Shown in pieces: positions 32,501 to 49,000 of a DNA stretch of 64,000 bases. Position 1 is the stretch's first letter, and each line of letters begins with the position of its first letter. This DNA is from Plumapathes pennacea. Its lineage: Eukaryota > Cnidaria > Anthozoa > Antipatharia > Myriopathidae. A model generated the notes under the pieces. That model saw only the letters and a program-made list of their open reading frames with translations, was not told where the DNA came from and ran no database searches. Position numbers and translations under genes: made by a program. The stretch spans positions 4,285,167 to 4,349,166 of the forward strand of contig OZ038465.1 of NCBI GenBank assembly GCA_964036295.1, read 5' to 3'.

Positions 32501-35500
32501 ATCAGCACAGCCTGACCTTCCCACTTGTACATAAGACATTAGGTAGTGTTGGCCTTCACAAAGTTTTTTTGATATCAGCTTTTCTAAATCTATATCTTTC
32601 TAAGCCATCGCAATTCAATGTCTTATAAGTTCAGCCCACCCATCGATCATCTAACCCTTTGTTAGAAGCTTGCAAAATTTGTTGTGGCAGTTGATCACGA
32701 TCAGTCTTTCTTACGAGAGCTTTCTTTTGAAATTCTCCCAAAAATACAAAATTCCCTCAAACTTCTCTCAATTGGTAGATAATAATTAAGTATAAACCCT
32801 TCCTGTGGTTTGTGGCATCGTTCTTGGCTGTTTGGGGGATTTTAGTTAGCTGCTGTGGGTGCGCAATAAAAATTTCTTTTTTTATTTTTAGATTTTTAGA
32901 ACAGCCAAGAACAACATGCAAGGTTTATTTCTTTATTATCTACCAATTGAGGGAAGTTTGGAGGGAATTTTGTATTTTTGGGAGGATTTCAGAAGAAAGC
33001 TCTCTCATAAGAGACTGGAAACCATGATCAACTGCCATGACAAATTATGCAAGCTTCTAATAAAGGGTCATATGACCAAAGGGTGGGCTGCCTGTGCAAC
33101 TACAAAAGACATCTTTGGTACAGTGCATTACTGCATAGAGAAAACTTACAGACAATTATTTGCTCTGGTCTATTAGATAGTTTGCTTGATTGTAGGAGAA
33201 ATTAGGGCATAGTCGCAGTGTCACATTATGTTTAGAGATTAATGCATTGCATGATATTAATTGGCTAGAGCTATCCTTTACTTCTGTCAAAGTATTCTTG
33301 CACTATGGTTATTTCATAAAGGAAACACAAGATGCAAGGATTCAGCAGGCCATTGGGGAAAGCTTGGGGAACTTGAAAAGCACGTTTAATTTCTGCACGC
33401 TTGCTGCATTTCGGGATCACACAAAATGTTTAAAAAACCACTTAGTCAAAATGTTATAAAATATGCTAATTTATATAGAAATATCCTCAGATTTGCAAGC
33501 GAACTACTGTATACCATGTACCAAACAGAATTTATGTTGAATCAAATGAACTGGGACCAAGTATACTTTAGCTGCCAAAAAATGACCGTCGACCGTCGAT
33601 TGACCGTCAGTTGGTAGTCGACTGACTGTCTACTGACTTTCGACTGACTGCCTGTAGAAGGTCGGCTGACGGTCGATAGAAAGTCGGTCGAAAGTCGGTC
33701 GGAAGTCAATAGTAGATCTAAAAGGCAAACAACTTGCACATAAGCGATTGTTGGCCGACTGTCAGCCGAATATTGACCGACACTGCGTCGATAGAGAGTC
33801 GGTCGATAGTCGGCCGACTGTCATTAAAGACTTAGGACTGACAGTCGGTCGATAGTTGGTCAACTGTCGGTCGACCATCGACTGACTATTGAACGACTCT
33901 TCACCGACTATCAGTCGACTGTCGACCGATGATCAAGTGACGGTTGATTGACAGTTGATCGACTGTCGATTGACTGTCGATTGACTGTCAATTGACGGTC
34001 GACTGACGGTCGATCGACAGTCATTTTATCCCTGGTGAGAATCCTTGCAGGGTCCTCGAGGATCCTTAAGGATCCTTGAGGATCCTCAAGGATCCTACAA
34101 GGAAAGGATCCTTTCAGGATCCTGCAGGATCCTACAAGGATCCTGTCAGGATCCTGTAAGGACAGGATCCTTGCAGGATCCTTGATAATTAACCAAGATT
34201 TCACCAGGATCCTGCCAGGATCCTACAAGGATCCTACCAGCACTCTGAAGTTTCAGGATCCTTGATGATTATCAGGATCCTGCCAGGATCCTTAAAGGAT
34301 CCTTGCTGATTAACCAGGATCCTACAAGGGCCCTTGATGTAATCAGGATTGAACTTGGTTGTGCTAGAAATGGCTTCTTTATAGTACAAAAATATATCTG
34401 GTTAAGGCATTGGCAAAAACAACTGGGAAATTTTCACTCCGAGTACACTGTAAAAACTGATCAGTCAAATATGGTTGTAGTCCGTGCAGTTGCAAAAAGA
34501 TACTGATATGAATTGAATTCATATATTATGGTCACTATATTCGCACATTTTTTGAATGCGAAAGTAAAAAGGCGCAAAAGGGTCTGGTACGAGATTGTGT
34601 GGCATGCGCTGTAACACATAGAGCATGCGTAGTAGCTTAGGCGCCATTCTTGAGAAACCGTTGGGGTTCAAGAATCAAGAGGCGTTTGGTTTGCAGCTGG
34701 TTTTTTGAGCCTCGAGGTTCATGTTAAGGATCCTTTGGGCAAGAAGATGAAAGTAGAAGGCGCAGCTTTGTAGAGATGCGGTAAAGTACTCGTCCAGTTT
34801 ACGGTTTGGTTGCTATTTTGTGCTCCACGCGCCAAGAAGCTGCTTCGACATGTCTGGAGTTGTCAGCCTCTGTGACAATTTTGTCTTCACATTTCGAATG
34901 TGGACATTCAGATAAAAGCAAAGTGTAATGTGGCTCATTTGATTCACGTTAGAGGGAAAGACTTGATCACGAGGAAAGACTTGACGAAGCATCGGTGTTA
35001 ATTCAGGATCATGAAATGTGGATTGGTTTAACGTAGTATAGAAAAACGGTGAGTACTCTTAATTTCATTGCCAGTGATCACCTGATTTGATAGAATATTC
35101 TGTTATGACTGTTCCTTGACTGTTTAAACCGGGGAACCTCGAGTGACTTTTATAATCCCTATATTCTGCGGCTGTGCACTTCATGTATTTGGATGAAAGT
35201 TGTGTTGTCCACAAGGGCCACTGATTTGTCTAGGCAAGATGTGTGCTTGTCTACCAGTTGACCTAAAACCTTAATATCGAGCACTGCAATACCTAAAAGG
35301 CCGCCTATTTCAAAGGAATCTTGGTATGCATTCTTGGCAAGTGGCTGTTTTAGTGAACAAGATCTTGGAGCTGTAAATGTTGCATTGGGTGACCTTTGAT
35401 TGGGCTTGTCATGCTGATAACACACAACCACAAAAATTATTTCAGAAGTGTTGCAATCCCAAAAATAATTATGCGATCACTGATCAATATTGCTTTAGGA

Positions 35501-36994
35501 TATTGCTTTCAAAAACATTTCCAGTAACCTTGTTCATCTAATGCCATGTCATGTGCAATATTATTACTGCAGTTTTAAAGTTTCCTTTCAAAGATGAGTC
35601 ATAATAGATTAGTTGAAGCCTGTTGTCAATTGTTTATTATTACAGAATGATACTTGATGTCCTGGTCTCAAAAACATAAGTTTTGATTATACTGTATTTT
35701 CTCTTTCACAGGATGTATCAAGAAAAAGTATGGTTACAAAGTCCTTGAGAAAGGCTGGCATGAAATCAGGATAAGGGGAGAAATGAATTGCTGCCTTCTT
35801 GCAATGGATTGTAATTATATCTCGACTCCTTTTTTCCATTTATATGTTAATTATATATTTTTCAGATATTATTAATTATAGATACAAGAATGTATAAGAA
35901 CTCAGCTTTGGCACCAATTCACAAATACAATTAATAATAAAACATGTTATTGTTAAAACTGGATAGATTCCATGTCACTACTACAAATTATTTTACTTCA
36001 GATTATGAAACAATGATTACTCAGAATTTATACCAATTTATACAAATTATACAATTTCAATATACGGGATGTAAGTTATGAAATCATCTATCCATTTTTA
36101 AGGCCTTGATTCTCGTCATTTATATCAATCAAATGAAGTACTGGTGCCATTTCAATTCTTAATATCTGAGCCATGCCAGAATTGCTTGTTGTGTACATTT
36201 GACTTTATTTCAGATATGGAATGTGCATGAACACTCTACTTTTATACCAATTTGTTTTTACACTGTATCAATATAACAATATTTTTATGACGTGAAATCC
36301 AATAATTAATATATTCAATGTTGAAGGTAAAGAAGAAATTGATTATCTTCCAAATAAAATGTTATATAACAGTATTATTTTTGTATGTTTATTCACTAGC
36401 CATTTACCCTTCCCAGCAGTATATGTTGTTGGGATTATCAAGGATTGTGACAGGATTTTGTCAGGATCCTTAAGGATTTGGTCAGGATCCTCAAGGATTT
36501 AGTCAGGATCCTTGAGGATCATCAAGGATCCTGCAAAGAATCCTTAAGGATCCTCAAGGATCCTGCAAAGGATCCTTAAGGATCCTCAAGGATCTTTAAG
36601 GATCCTTGCAAGGATCCTGTGAGGATCCTGACAAGGATCCTAGCAGGATCCTTGCAGGATCCTAGCAAGGATTTTCACCAGGGATGGCAGCTAAAGTATA
36701 TACTTGGTCCATGAACTGTTTAAAAATACGACTGTGTAAAATTTACTTGCCTGCTAAACTACGTAAAACTTCGCTAGACCAGCAGCCATTCTGCATTACG
36801 AAGGTAGGATGACCATCGCCACACATACAGCTACAGGTTGATTGCCACCAATGACCATCCTGTTTGTTACACAAATCGGCGTCACAACTGGGGTTCGAGA
36901 AGACATCTTTTAGACCGCGCGTTATGTTGATGGAACGACCTCGAAGGAGCCCAAACAAGCACGACCAGCAATAAAACGATAGTAAGATCTTCAT
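26527..36994 (-). CDS. Receptor C: single-pass membrane protein, 767 aa, with expanded Thr-rich stalk
   Basis: Exons from the start codon: 36994-36751, 32143-31917, 31627-31516, 30715-29985, 29253-28964, 28374-28343, 28185-28163, 27871-27763, 27283-26931, 26709-26527. They sum to 2304 bases, exactly 767 codons plus stop. Exon lengths equal those of receptor B except the three that encode ectodomain, stalk and membrane segments. Exon 1 again uses a GC donor. Layout: signal peptide; Cys module (NPSC..C..CSCMC..NGC); ectodomain to about 194; stalk about 195-500 with three tandem ~48-residue repeats (VWQPISSVTT, ITSNTGVVIST); helix about 504-529; cytoplasmic tail almost identical to receptor B, with three YQAL, EYLAVV, NPVYDVL and DYAEL. 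The stalk should be heavily O-glycosylated (inference). The first intron carries a 3157-bp transposon. It is head-to-head with NAPEPLD. The family is unnamed to me. Confidence 0.82.
30120..30600 (-). repeat. In-frame minisatellite encoding the receptor C stalk, three ~144-base units
   Basis: Each unit codes for about 48 residues with TTTKVWQPISSVTT, ITSNTGVVIST and NPPKIT. Units differ by whole codons. Receptor B has none of these units. Its stalk exon is 552 bases shorter, a multiple of three, so both frames stay open. Confidence 0.85.
33546..36718. mobile_element. Non-autonomous DNA transposon with 8-bp target duplication and palindrome arrays (element 33554-36710)
   Basis: The termini are inverted: GGACCAAGTATACTTTAGCTG at the left and its complement, with a TA inserted, at the right. 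Both are flanked by ATGAACTG (33546-33553 and 36711-36718). Receptor B intron 1 has a single ATGAACTG at the same place (about 17098-17105), so the empty site is preserved. The left side has about 430 bases of GTCGAC/GACTGTCGGT-type repeats (33590-34020), then AGGATCCT repeats (34030-34330). The right side has a second AGGATCCT array (36430-36680). The interior (34340-36420) shows no transposase. An 8-bp duplication fits hAT, P or Merlin-like families; the superfamily is not settled. Confidence 0.8.
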
Positions 36995-37171
36995 CGTTGA
37001 AAGGAAAAAAGAATAACCACAAGTTTCGATTTCAATTCTGCTGCGCTTGTTTACTTACTGTTCTTGTGTTTGGCATACAAGTCAGGACATGATTGACATG
37101 TGACTCGTCTCCAGGTCCGTGCACTGACTGAGCAGTGTGGGTCGAACAACGCCTGACTGAACACGACACAA
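36995..37171. promoter_or_regulatory. Divergent promoter between receptor C and NAPEPLD
   Basis: Only 177 bp lie between the two start codons, so both 5' UTRs and their control elements must share or overlap here, unless upstream non-coding exons exist. No TATA box is evident. The block is conserved in the receptor B copy (17400-17555). Confidence 0.5.
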
Positions 37172-40078
37172 ATGGAAGAGGAAGAGTATAAAGCGGCAGT
37201 GAAGGTGAATGGCCGGTATATCAGTCACTGGAGAAGCAGAAATCGCTCGCTGCCCTCCTTTTTTAGATGGGCGCTTTGGGAGAAAGATGATCGAGGTATC
37301 AAGGGAACGTGGAGAAATTTGTACAGACTGAAAACCAAGGTACATGATTGTATGCATGATATGCGTGGAGCCTATATGCGCCGATCGCCCCTTCCCATTC
37401 ATGCTCCCGTTTCAATTGGTATAACGAAAAATACACGTTCTTGCCTGTGCAATTCGCATCGTGTCTTTAGTAGAACAAGAAATAGAAATTATTGCTTTGT
37501 GCATTTCGCTGGTAAAGCGGAAACTGGTATTAAATCAAAACAACATTTTCATAATTCATGAATTGAGTTCGGCACAGCAATGGCATGCTGAATTGAGTTC
37601 GACAGGATAGTGGGGCGACCTTTGAAAAGTGTATGAATTAATGCTGAAGTGAAATGCATAGCCTGGACTGCAGTCCCTTTTTGTACCTCTAACATCTTGC
37701 AAATACGACCGGGGAACAATTAGCGTTTAATTCCGCGCGAAACGAAGAGCACACGAAGACTTCTTTCTATTCTCGACCGCTTTCGCGCGGAAATGCTTGC
37801 TACGCAACTCAGGGCGATGCGCTTACTCGATCTTGGAGGGGAATGGAGGACTGCTCGAAGGCTATGCATAGCCCTAATCGACCTTTGTCAATTTGTTCCA
37901 AAATTTAAATGAATAATTCACTTTCTTCATGCATACATTTCACTCTTTCTGTTCTCCAACATTTTTTGAAAGCAAGATAGAGAACTTTCGGTTTGTGCCG
38001 AAAACATTGCAATTGCTCGAATGTAATATTTTAAAAGATCCCACACAGCAACCAAGTTTCACTTTTCAGCCTGTTTGATAGAGGAGCTGCACTATTATTC
38101 AATTTATCAAGGGTCAATTTAGCAAAGCGCTTTGTGAACCAGCAATAACAGCTAGTATGTGACTTGATTCAAGCTGTCATAATGCACCAATATATTTTTA
38201 CTGCTAAATTTTTCCTCGTCATCCAGGAGCTGGGTGAAAACCTGCCTGTGCTGAAGCCAGTCACTGCAAAACTGAGCTCTCCACCTAGTGATACTATTCA
38301 AGTTACATGGCTAGGGCATGCAACTGTTTTGGTTCAGATGGATGGCTTTAACATATTAACAGATCCAGTTTTCAGCAGCTATGTTGGACCAACACGTCTC
38401 ACAAGCATGCAACGCTACCGTCCACCACCATGTACTGTTGGGGAACTCCCGACCATCGATGCAGTTTGCATTAGTCACAATCATTATGATCATCTGGACT
38501 ACAAAACTGTGTTAGAGCTTCAAGAATCATTTGGAGGACAAGTGCACTGGTTTGTACCAAAAGGCCTGGCAAAATGGATGAAGGAATGTGGCTGTGAAAA
38601 TGTTGTTGATCTGGAATGGTGGGAAGAGATGGAGTGTGTGAAGCAGAGTCCTGATGGTGGGACAGTTACCTGTAAGTTTGCCTTTACACCCACACAGCAC
38701 TGGTGCCGTAGATCCTTGACAGATGAGAACAAGGTGCTATGGGGTAGTTGGTGTATTTCTGGGACAAAGCACAGGTTCTTCTTTGCTGGCGACACTGGTT
38801 ACTGTTCAGTTTTCAAGCAAATTGGGAAGAGATATGGACCATTTGACTTTGCTGCCATTCCCATTGGGGCTTATCAGCCCAGGTGTGTTTTAAAAATGGC
38901 TCACATAATGTAACCATGTGAAAATGCACCTTATCCATTTAAGTCCTTTAAATCAATGAGCCTATTTGCCAACCATACTGTTTTGGAAGCTACAGTATCT
39001 ATCCTGGCCTACTGCCTATCAAGTTTGCATACTGCAATCCTACCACATTTCAAGAAATTTGCTATTTAACACCACTAATTTTCCTGAACAAAAGTACCCT
39101 GAAAACACCATTGCAGACCAAAATTTCTGAGGCAGCATGCCTTCAAACTTGATTTGTCAGTATTTGGCACTTAACCCTTTCACTCCCAAGTTCAAAATAC
39201 AAATTCTCCCAACCATAAAATAGGAAAATGTATGAGTGATGAAATGAGAAGTGATGTTTTAATCAGCTGTCATTTTTGCAAGATATCAAATGCCAATTTC
39301 TGCATACTGTATGCTATTTCTCTGGTGGGAAATTGAAAAGAGAAAATTGAAGTTGATCACTCTTGGGAGTGAAAGGCTTAAACCTCCTCTCACCAGTTTT
39401 TCAATATCTATGTTTACTGACTGCTTGTACCAGTGCAACTTGTTCACAGTTTACCCAATTTTTTTGTTCAGGTGGTACTTGGGTTTTCAACATGTGGACC
39501 CAGCAGAAGCAGTGAAAATTCACCAGGATGTTCAGTCCCGGTGCTCCCTGGGGATTCACTGGGGGACATTCCCCACAGGAGGAGAGGTGATTAAGCTGAT
39601 GACTTTTCTCTTTAAATCCTTGTAACGTCACAGCTCATGAATGAATGGTGCGAATTTTAGACTTAGTGGAAGTTCAATATTGCATCAACATTTTACCTGA
39701 GCAGGTTAGCAGATGCCATGTTCACCCAATTTTATCTTTGTCTCTTACCAATATTGTTATTGATACTTCCCAGATGAAAGTTGATTGAATTATCAATATT
39801 TTCACTACATCACTGATACAGTTCATTCTTGAATGATGGAAACTGAATGTGCAGTATTTTGGGAGGGGTCAGGGGGTGTATGTGTGTGAGTTATAGTACA
39901 CTGTACATTGGCTGGGTTTGTTTGTCTTCAGCATTACATGGCTCCTCCTGCAGACCTGAATGAGGCCCTCCAGACTCAGCAGACCCCAGTGACAAAGTTT
40001 TTTACTCTGAAGCATGGAGAGACAAAGGTGGTAGCAACAGACCTGGAAAATGAGGGTGCAGGCAAATCTAGTGCCTGA
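37172..40078 (+). CDS. NAPEPLD: N-acyl-phosphatidylethanolamine-hydrolysing phospholipase D (NAPE-PLD), 361 aa
   Basis: Exons 37172-37339, 38227-38882, 39472-39586 and 39932-40078 (TGA) sum to 1086 bases, exactly 361 codons plus stop. The enzyme releases N-acylethanolamines such as anandamide from NAPE at membranes. It belongs to the zinc metallo-beta-lactamase fold. Visible hallmarks: N-terminal [38 protein letters not shown], zinc motif SHNHYDH (H140, H142, D144, H145), [31 protein letters not shown] and IHWGTF. These match the animal NAPE-PLD order. The protein is somewhat shorter than the vertebrate enzyme (about 390 aa), mostly at the N-terminus. Start choice: first ATG before the conserved motif, and the equivalent ATG is kept in the duplicate. 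Intron 1 holds repeat segment X3. A likely polyA signal is at 40346-40351. It is head-to-head with receptor C. Confidence 0.95.
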
Positions 40079-40954
40079 ATAATCAGTGACAACATTGTGG
40101 TAAAATGGTCTTGAAAATGACTTGGTGAACAGTATAAACTATTTTTTTTGCTCACTAGCAAGACAGTTTAGACTTTTGATATCAGTAAAGAGACAGACAG
40201 AGAGAGGAGAGGCGAGGGAATCCCACTGATCTAAATGAATGTCAAATCATGCCATATCTTCAAACCAGAAGTTAAAATTGAGTTGAATTAATTTTTCTTT
40301 TATAAAATGAGAAAAATAATACATTACTTCCATAGAAGTATCAGTAATAAAATGTAAAATTTAATATTTTTAATGATGCAAAAAAATAATTCTATTTCAT
40401 AGAAGTCACAGTTTCAGTAGTCATGTCAAAGAAATAAGCTTCAGTACAACAGTGATTGAATTGTAGCTTTTAAACACCTTGACCATCTGGGGTGGATCCA
40501 GCAGGAGTTCGACTTTCTGGCTCACTTAGTAAACATACAGCAATAAGTTGATAAGATTGATTAACACTCGCCCCAGACCATACTGTACATGCTGTAAGAA
40601 TTTTATGGTCTTTAATAATATATTAGAACAGTACAAATTCTCCTAACCAGGGCCCAATTCAATAAAGCATTTACAAGTGTATTTTACAAGCTGGACTAAT
40701 TCCTCTGCACGTTAAAACACACTTCAATTCAATACCGTGGCCAAAATCTGTTACAGTTATGCATGTGAAACCGATATCTGAAATGTTTTTCAGACTTTTG
40801 CTTGATTAGAGTCCGTTTAGTGGAGTTTGAATAATGGTCCAAAATACATGTGTAAATGTTTATTGAATTGGCCCCAGTCTTACAGGAAGTATTTGAATGA
40901 CAAGTGGCAATAAATAAATAAAGATAGATTATTATGATTTTAATTAACACTCAC
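40079..40954. other. 3' UTR of NAPEPLD and intergenic DNA
   Basis: AATAAA at 40346-40351 is the likely NAPEPLD polyA site. Two short pieces (about 40660-40735 and 40835-40875) contain inverted matches around ATTCAATA/TATTGAATTG, suggesting another foldback element at about 40650-40875. No gene seen. Confidence 0.4.
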
Positions 40955-41341
40955 CTATGTTTGATTTGCCCAGTCCAATATTAGTTTTCTTAGTCTCTGC
41001 TCCCGTTGCCTTGTGTTTTGCTGAGCTTTCTTCATTTCCAGCTTAGCCAAGATTTGTTCCTCAGACAAGTAGCGGTCATTGTGACAGGAGCTGATGTCTC
41101 CAGACCTTGCCTCTGATCTTTGCTTTTTCCCTGCCTCTAACTATTTCAATCTAGAACAGTTATGGCATCTTGAGCTGGATGGACTGATAATTTGGGATTT
41201 CTCAGAGACAGCTCTTGTTGATCAGGTTCTGATGCCAGGCTGTACAATGCTACTCTTTAATTGGTAAAAGTTGTCTGGTGACATGAATTCAGCTATCACT
41301 TCTGCTGATGACTGGTTCGATATCCCCAAGCCAAATAGCCA
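40955..41341 (-). pseudogene. Degenerate coding frame, unrecognised
   Basis: One minus-strand frame runs 129 codons to a TAG and is interrupted by two in-frame stops. It reads as protein-like sequence: WLFGLGISNQSSAEVIAEFM, then a Cys/His piece CHNCSRL, then DRYLSEEQILAKLEMKKAQQ and a basic Gln/Arg-rich C-terminus. The end looks like a coiled coil. I do not recognise the family. It may be a decayed transposon protein or a dead gene. No start codon, promoter or splice context supports an active gene. Confidence 0.4.
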
Positions 41342-41955
41342 TAATTGAGTCTCAAGGCAGGCCAGGAAACAAACTCAAACCTCTCACCTCTGCAAGAGGC
41401 TTGTTTGGTTAATTCAACCGATATCAATAGACTAAGGAGAGGTTGGGGAGAGGATAAAATAGGTGCAAGGGGGGAGTTGGAGTGTGCTTTTGGACTTTGC
41501 TTGATACATATTTTTTGAAGTGTTTTAGATTAAGATGATGCAGATTGTGCATGGAGAAATGACAAACATTTATCCCAAAAATCATATAAAAGCTGGCTGT
41601 GTTCTTCTAAAAACCCATTCAAATACATACATGCTGCAGTCCTGAAATTTTGCATGTCTACTACATATTTTGTGGTGCTCTTCCCATTTCTGGCACAAGT
41701 AAAGCCTAAGGTGACGAGTTTTTAGTCATGTGGTGAATTTGGGTCATGTGACCAGATACTGCAAAGGGCCTATTAGGACTATTTTAGAACTGATATAGAA
41801 ACAACACAATTCAGTACAAGGGCAACCAAACTTTAATTTAGCACATATGGAAAAAAGTTTCATTTGGATATGTCACAAGTGTTAGATTGGGATACAGGAA
41901 TACAGTAGGAGGAAAACACTGGGATGGATCCCATCATGCAAGTCTTGCAACTGGA

Positions 41956-45678
<3,723 letters not shown>

Positions 45679-46041
45679 TGTGGGAGAACACTCAATTCCA
45701 CCAATAAAGTTTTGGACAGTTTCAATTCTGCAGAAAAACCAGACACGAGGACAGCTGAGTCTTGTCAAAAGTTGAGATCAAACTTAACGATCCAGTGTCT
45801 GAAGTGGACAGAATCCTACTGATGAAAACAAGCGCCCTACTTTTTAGAGAAGGACCGCTAAAAAGAGATATAACATATACCTCAGAGAAAGTCCGTTCAA
45901 TGTAGAATGACAATCAGACAAGCGGTCAATGAGTGTGCAGGATTTTTACGAGTGTGCAATTTCCTGCTCAGCGTATGCCTTCAAAAATACAGGCCCAATG
46001 TCATTAGTACCCATTCTCCTTACGCAACTCTTCCCCTCAAC
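45679..46041. promoter_or_regulatory. Divergent promoter between PSMA5 and PMPCB
   Basis: 363 bp separate the start codons of two housekeeping genes on opposite strands. A possible 5' UTR acceptor for PSMA5 (TTTTTCTGCAG) ends at about 45727, so the PSMA5 leader may be spliced. No TATA box was seen near either start. Confidence 0.5.
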
Positions 46042-49000
46042 ATGGCGTCCGCCATCGCGTTTAGACTCGGAGCAAGGAAAGGCGCAACTCTGACAAATGC
46101 TCTTGCCAGAATACCGAAGGTAGGGTATAATTACAATCTATAACAGTTACTGATTGTTTAGCATCACAATATTTTGTGTAGCATTTCTGATTTTTGGTCC
46201 CTTGTTGAGCTACTAATTTGTTTGCTCGAATTTCAGGGAAACGCCGGTGTATTGACGTGTAAGAGATACCAAGGCACTGCTCTCTCTTATCAGGAGGTGA
46301 GACATGTTTGAATTGAGGTAATAAATAAAGAAGAATTTTCTAATTTGCAAGTACAATCATTTTTCTTTCAGTCTTTGTACAATGTCCCAGAAACTAGAGT
46401 TACAACACTATCGAATGGACTAAAGGTTGCCACAGAAAACTCGGGTCTTTCCACAGCCACGGTAGGTTACATTAAAATGCATGGAATGATACAGACTCAC
46501 TGTTTAGGAAACAGTGGGGGAGGGGGAAGGGGACATGGGTGGAGTGTGGGGGGGGGGGGGGGGGGAGGGGGAGGTGGTTGGGGTGTGGAAGGGAAAAGCT
46601 CATGGACAAAACCGTTTTACTTGTACACATGAGCACACATGTTTTGCATTTTTTTTGTTGATTGGATTTGACCTGTGACCATTTCAAGAAACCTCTGGAT
46701 TCCCAACAGTTTATATATTATACTGTATCTTGCTTTTCCCATTAAAAGATTCATTGTGATTTTTTTCTGACAGGTTGGTTTGTGGATTGATGCTGGCAGC
46801 AGGTTTGAGACAGAGAAAAACAATGGAGTGGCTCACTTCTTGGAACACATGGCCTTTAAGGTGCAATGCTTGCATTTGATACAGAATTCAGTAACTTGCT
46901 CAGTAGTTTTATTTTCTGACTCATTCATACTGCATAATATCTCATTTTGAGACCTTTGGATGAGATTTTGCCAAGGTCCTACATGCTCTTGGAAGATCTT
47001 GCAGGATCTTGACAGGGTATTGGCAATGATATTAGCAAAGTCATAGTATCTTTGCAAGACCTTACATGATCCTGCCTAGATCTTATCAAGATTAGGCAAA
47101 ATCTATTTAATATCTTGCCAAGATTCTAGTGAGACAAGATCTTAACAAAATATTATAGGATCTTGCCAAGATGTTCAATCTGGGATTGTATTCTATAATG
47201 TGAGATGTTCTGCAATATGTTAACAAAATGAAAAGAAGTACAGTACAAGGTTTTAAAGTCACATACTGTACTGACATCCATGGGTTGATCAAAATTTAGT
47301 GAAGAGGAGACAGGTACTATATAGCCGAAAGGAATTAGTAGGAATGCAAAGTTTGAAGTAGGAGGGGATATGGAAAGGAGGAATACTGGCAGATGGTCAT
47401 TTGTTGCACATGTTACTAAAACATGTAAAACATTTTGGTGTAGGGCACAAAAAATCGCTCACAAATGCAGTTGGAACTGGAAGTAGAGAACATGGGAGCA
47501 CACCTGAATGCATACACATCAAGAGAACAGACAGTATACTATGCCAAAGCCTTCAGCAAGGATCTGCCTAAAGGTACAGGAGTACAGTTTAACTTTTATG
47601 TTTCCCCCTTTGTTTGTTTCATACCTTGTTGACTGTAAAACACCTACATACGTACTGTACAGTATACATGTACAGTACAGGTTCACCTACAGACAATTCA
47701 TGCTCACTGGCAAATAATGCAACTCTAAGAGAATTAGTGACAAACAGCTCTTTCTTGAGCTACAGTGTCCATTGTTCCTTGATGTACTAGTTCACTTGTC
47801 TTGTTATTCAATCTGTAGTGTACACCATCTCAGTATTGCTGTGTTTTTGCTGTAGCTGTTGATATACTGGCTGATATTATCCAAAACTCCACTCTGGGAG
47901 AGGCAGAGATTGAGCGAGAGAGGGGAGTGATTCTCCGTGAGATGCAGGTATGTAAACAAAATGTTGACTCGCTGTCCTTTTTTTCTGATAAAATTATGAC
48001 TAACTACTATTTTACTAGATTACTGTACTGGAAAAACAGAATTTGAAAATAAACTCAACCATCAACTGTTATTGGCTTTCAACTTGAACAATCTGAAAGA
48101 AGGCACATGTATTGTGTTTCCTTTAGAGTTATGAATTCACTGGACATTGTTCTAGATTCTCTGATGCACCGTCCTGTGTGTGCATTTTGTTGCAGGAAGT
48201 TGACACTCAACTTGAAGAGGTGATTTTTGATCATCTTCATGCCACAGCTTACCAGGGGACTGCGCTGGGCAGAACCATCCTGGGTCCCACAGAAAATGTC
48301 AAGTATGTGTTTTCAAGAAGCCATTTGTATGGGGGTGTTCTTGTCTGTCTTATTACAGAAGAAACCAAAATGGTAAACCACAATCTACTGGGCATGTATA
48401 TTATACTAAAAACATGTATAGAGTTTCTCGCAATGTTTTGGCATGTGACTGTTGAGCTCTAAATCCAGCTTTCTTTTTTGGTCACAAGGAGTATCACTCG
48501 TAATGACCTGGTAGAGTACATTACAAAGCACTACAGTGCCCCACGGATGGTCCTTGCTGCTGCTGGAGGTATGCTGTCCTGTTCTATGTTCCAGGGTCAG
48601 GCAGTGTCTGGTGATTGTATTGCCACCCAGCAATGATCCTTTTCATTTGCACCTGCATCAGATTGTGAGAACTGTAAAACTGTCCAATATTCATGGTTTG
48701 ATTAGATGCCAGTACACTGAAACATTCCCATGGCCCAGTTGTTCAAAGAGTGTATAGTGCTATTCACTGGATAAATCGCTATCCAGTGGATAGAATTAAC
48801 CATTAAGCTTAATTCAGTCGAGAGGATAAGGATTTATCCTATGGATAGCGCTATCCACTCTTTGAACAACTGGGCCCAGGACTTTTGTCATGTACATCTA
48901 TCCCTCCTCTCCTCAATTCCCTGATAAGTATGTGTAACAGTACATGTACTGTACGTGTAATACATAAGTCAGCCATTAAGTTGCAGCACATTAACCTTGG

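Noticed and set aside
33590..34330. CRISPR-like or regulatory repeat array
   Set aside because: Eukaryotic context, no unique spacers, and the array lies within a transposon with defined ends.
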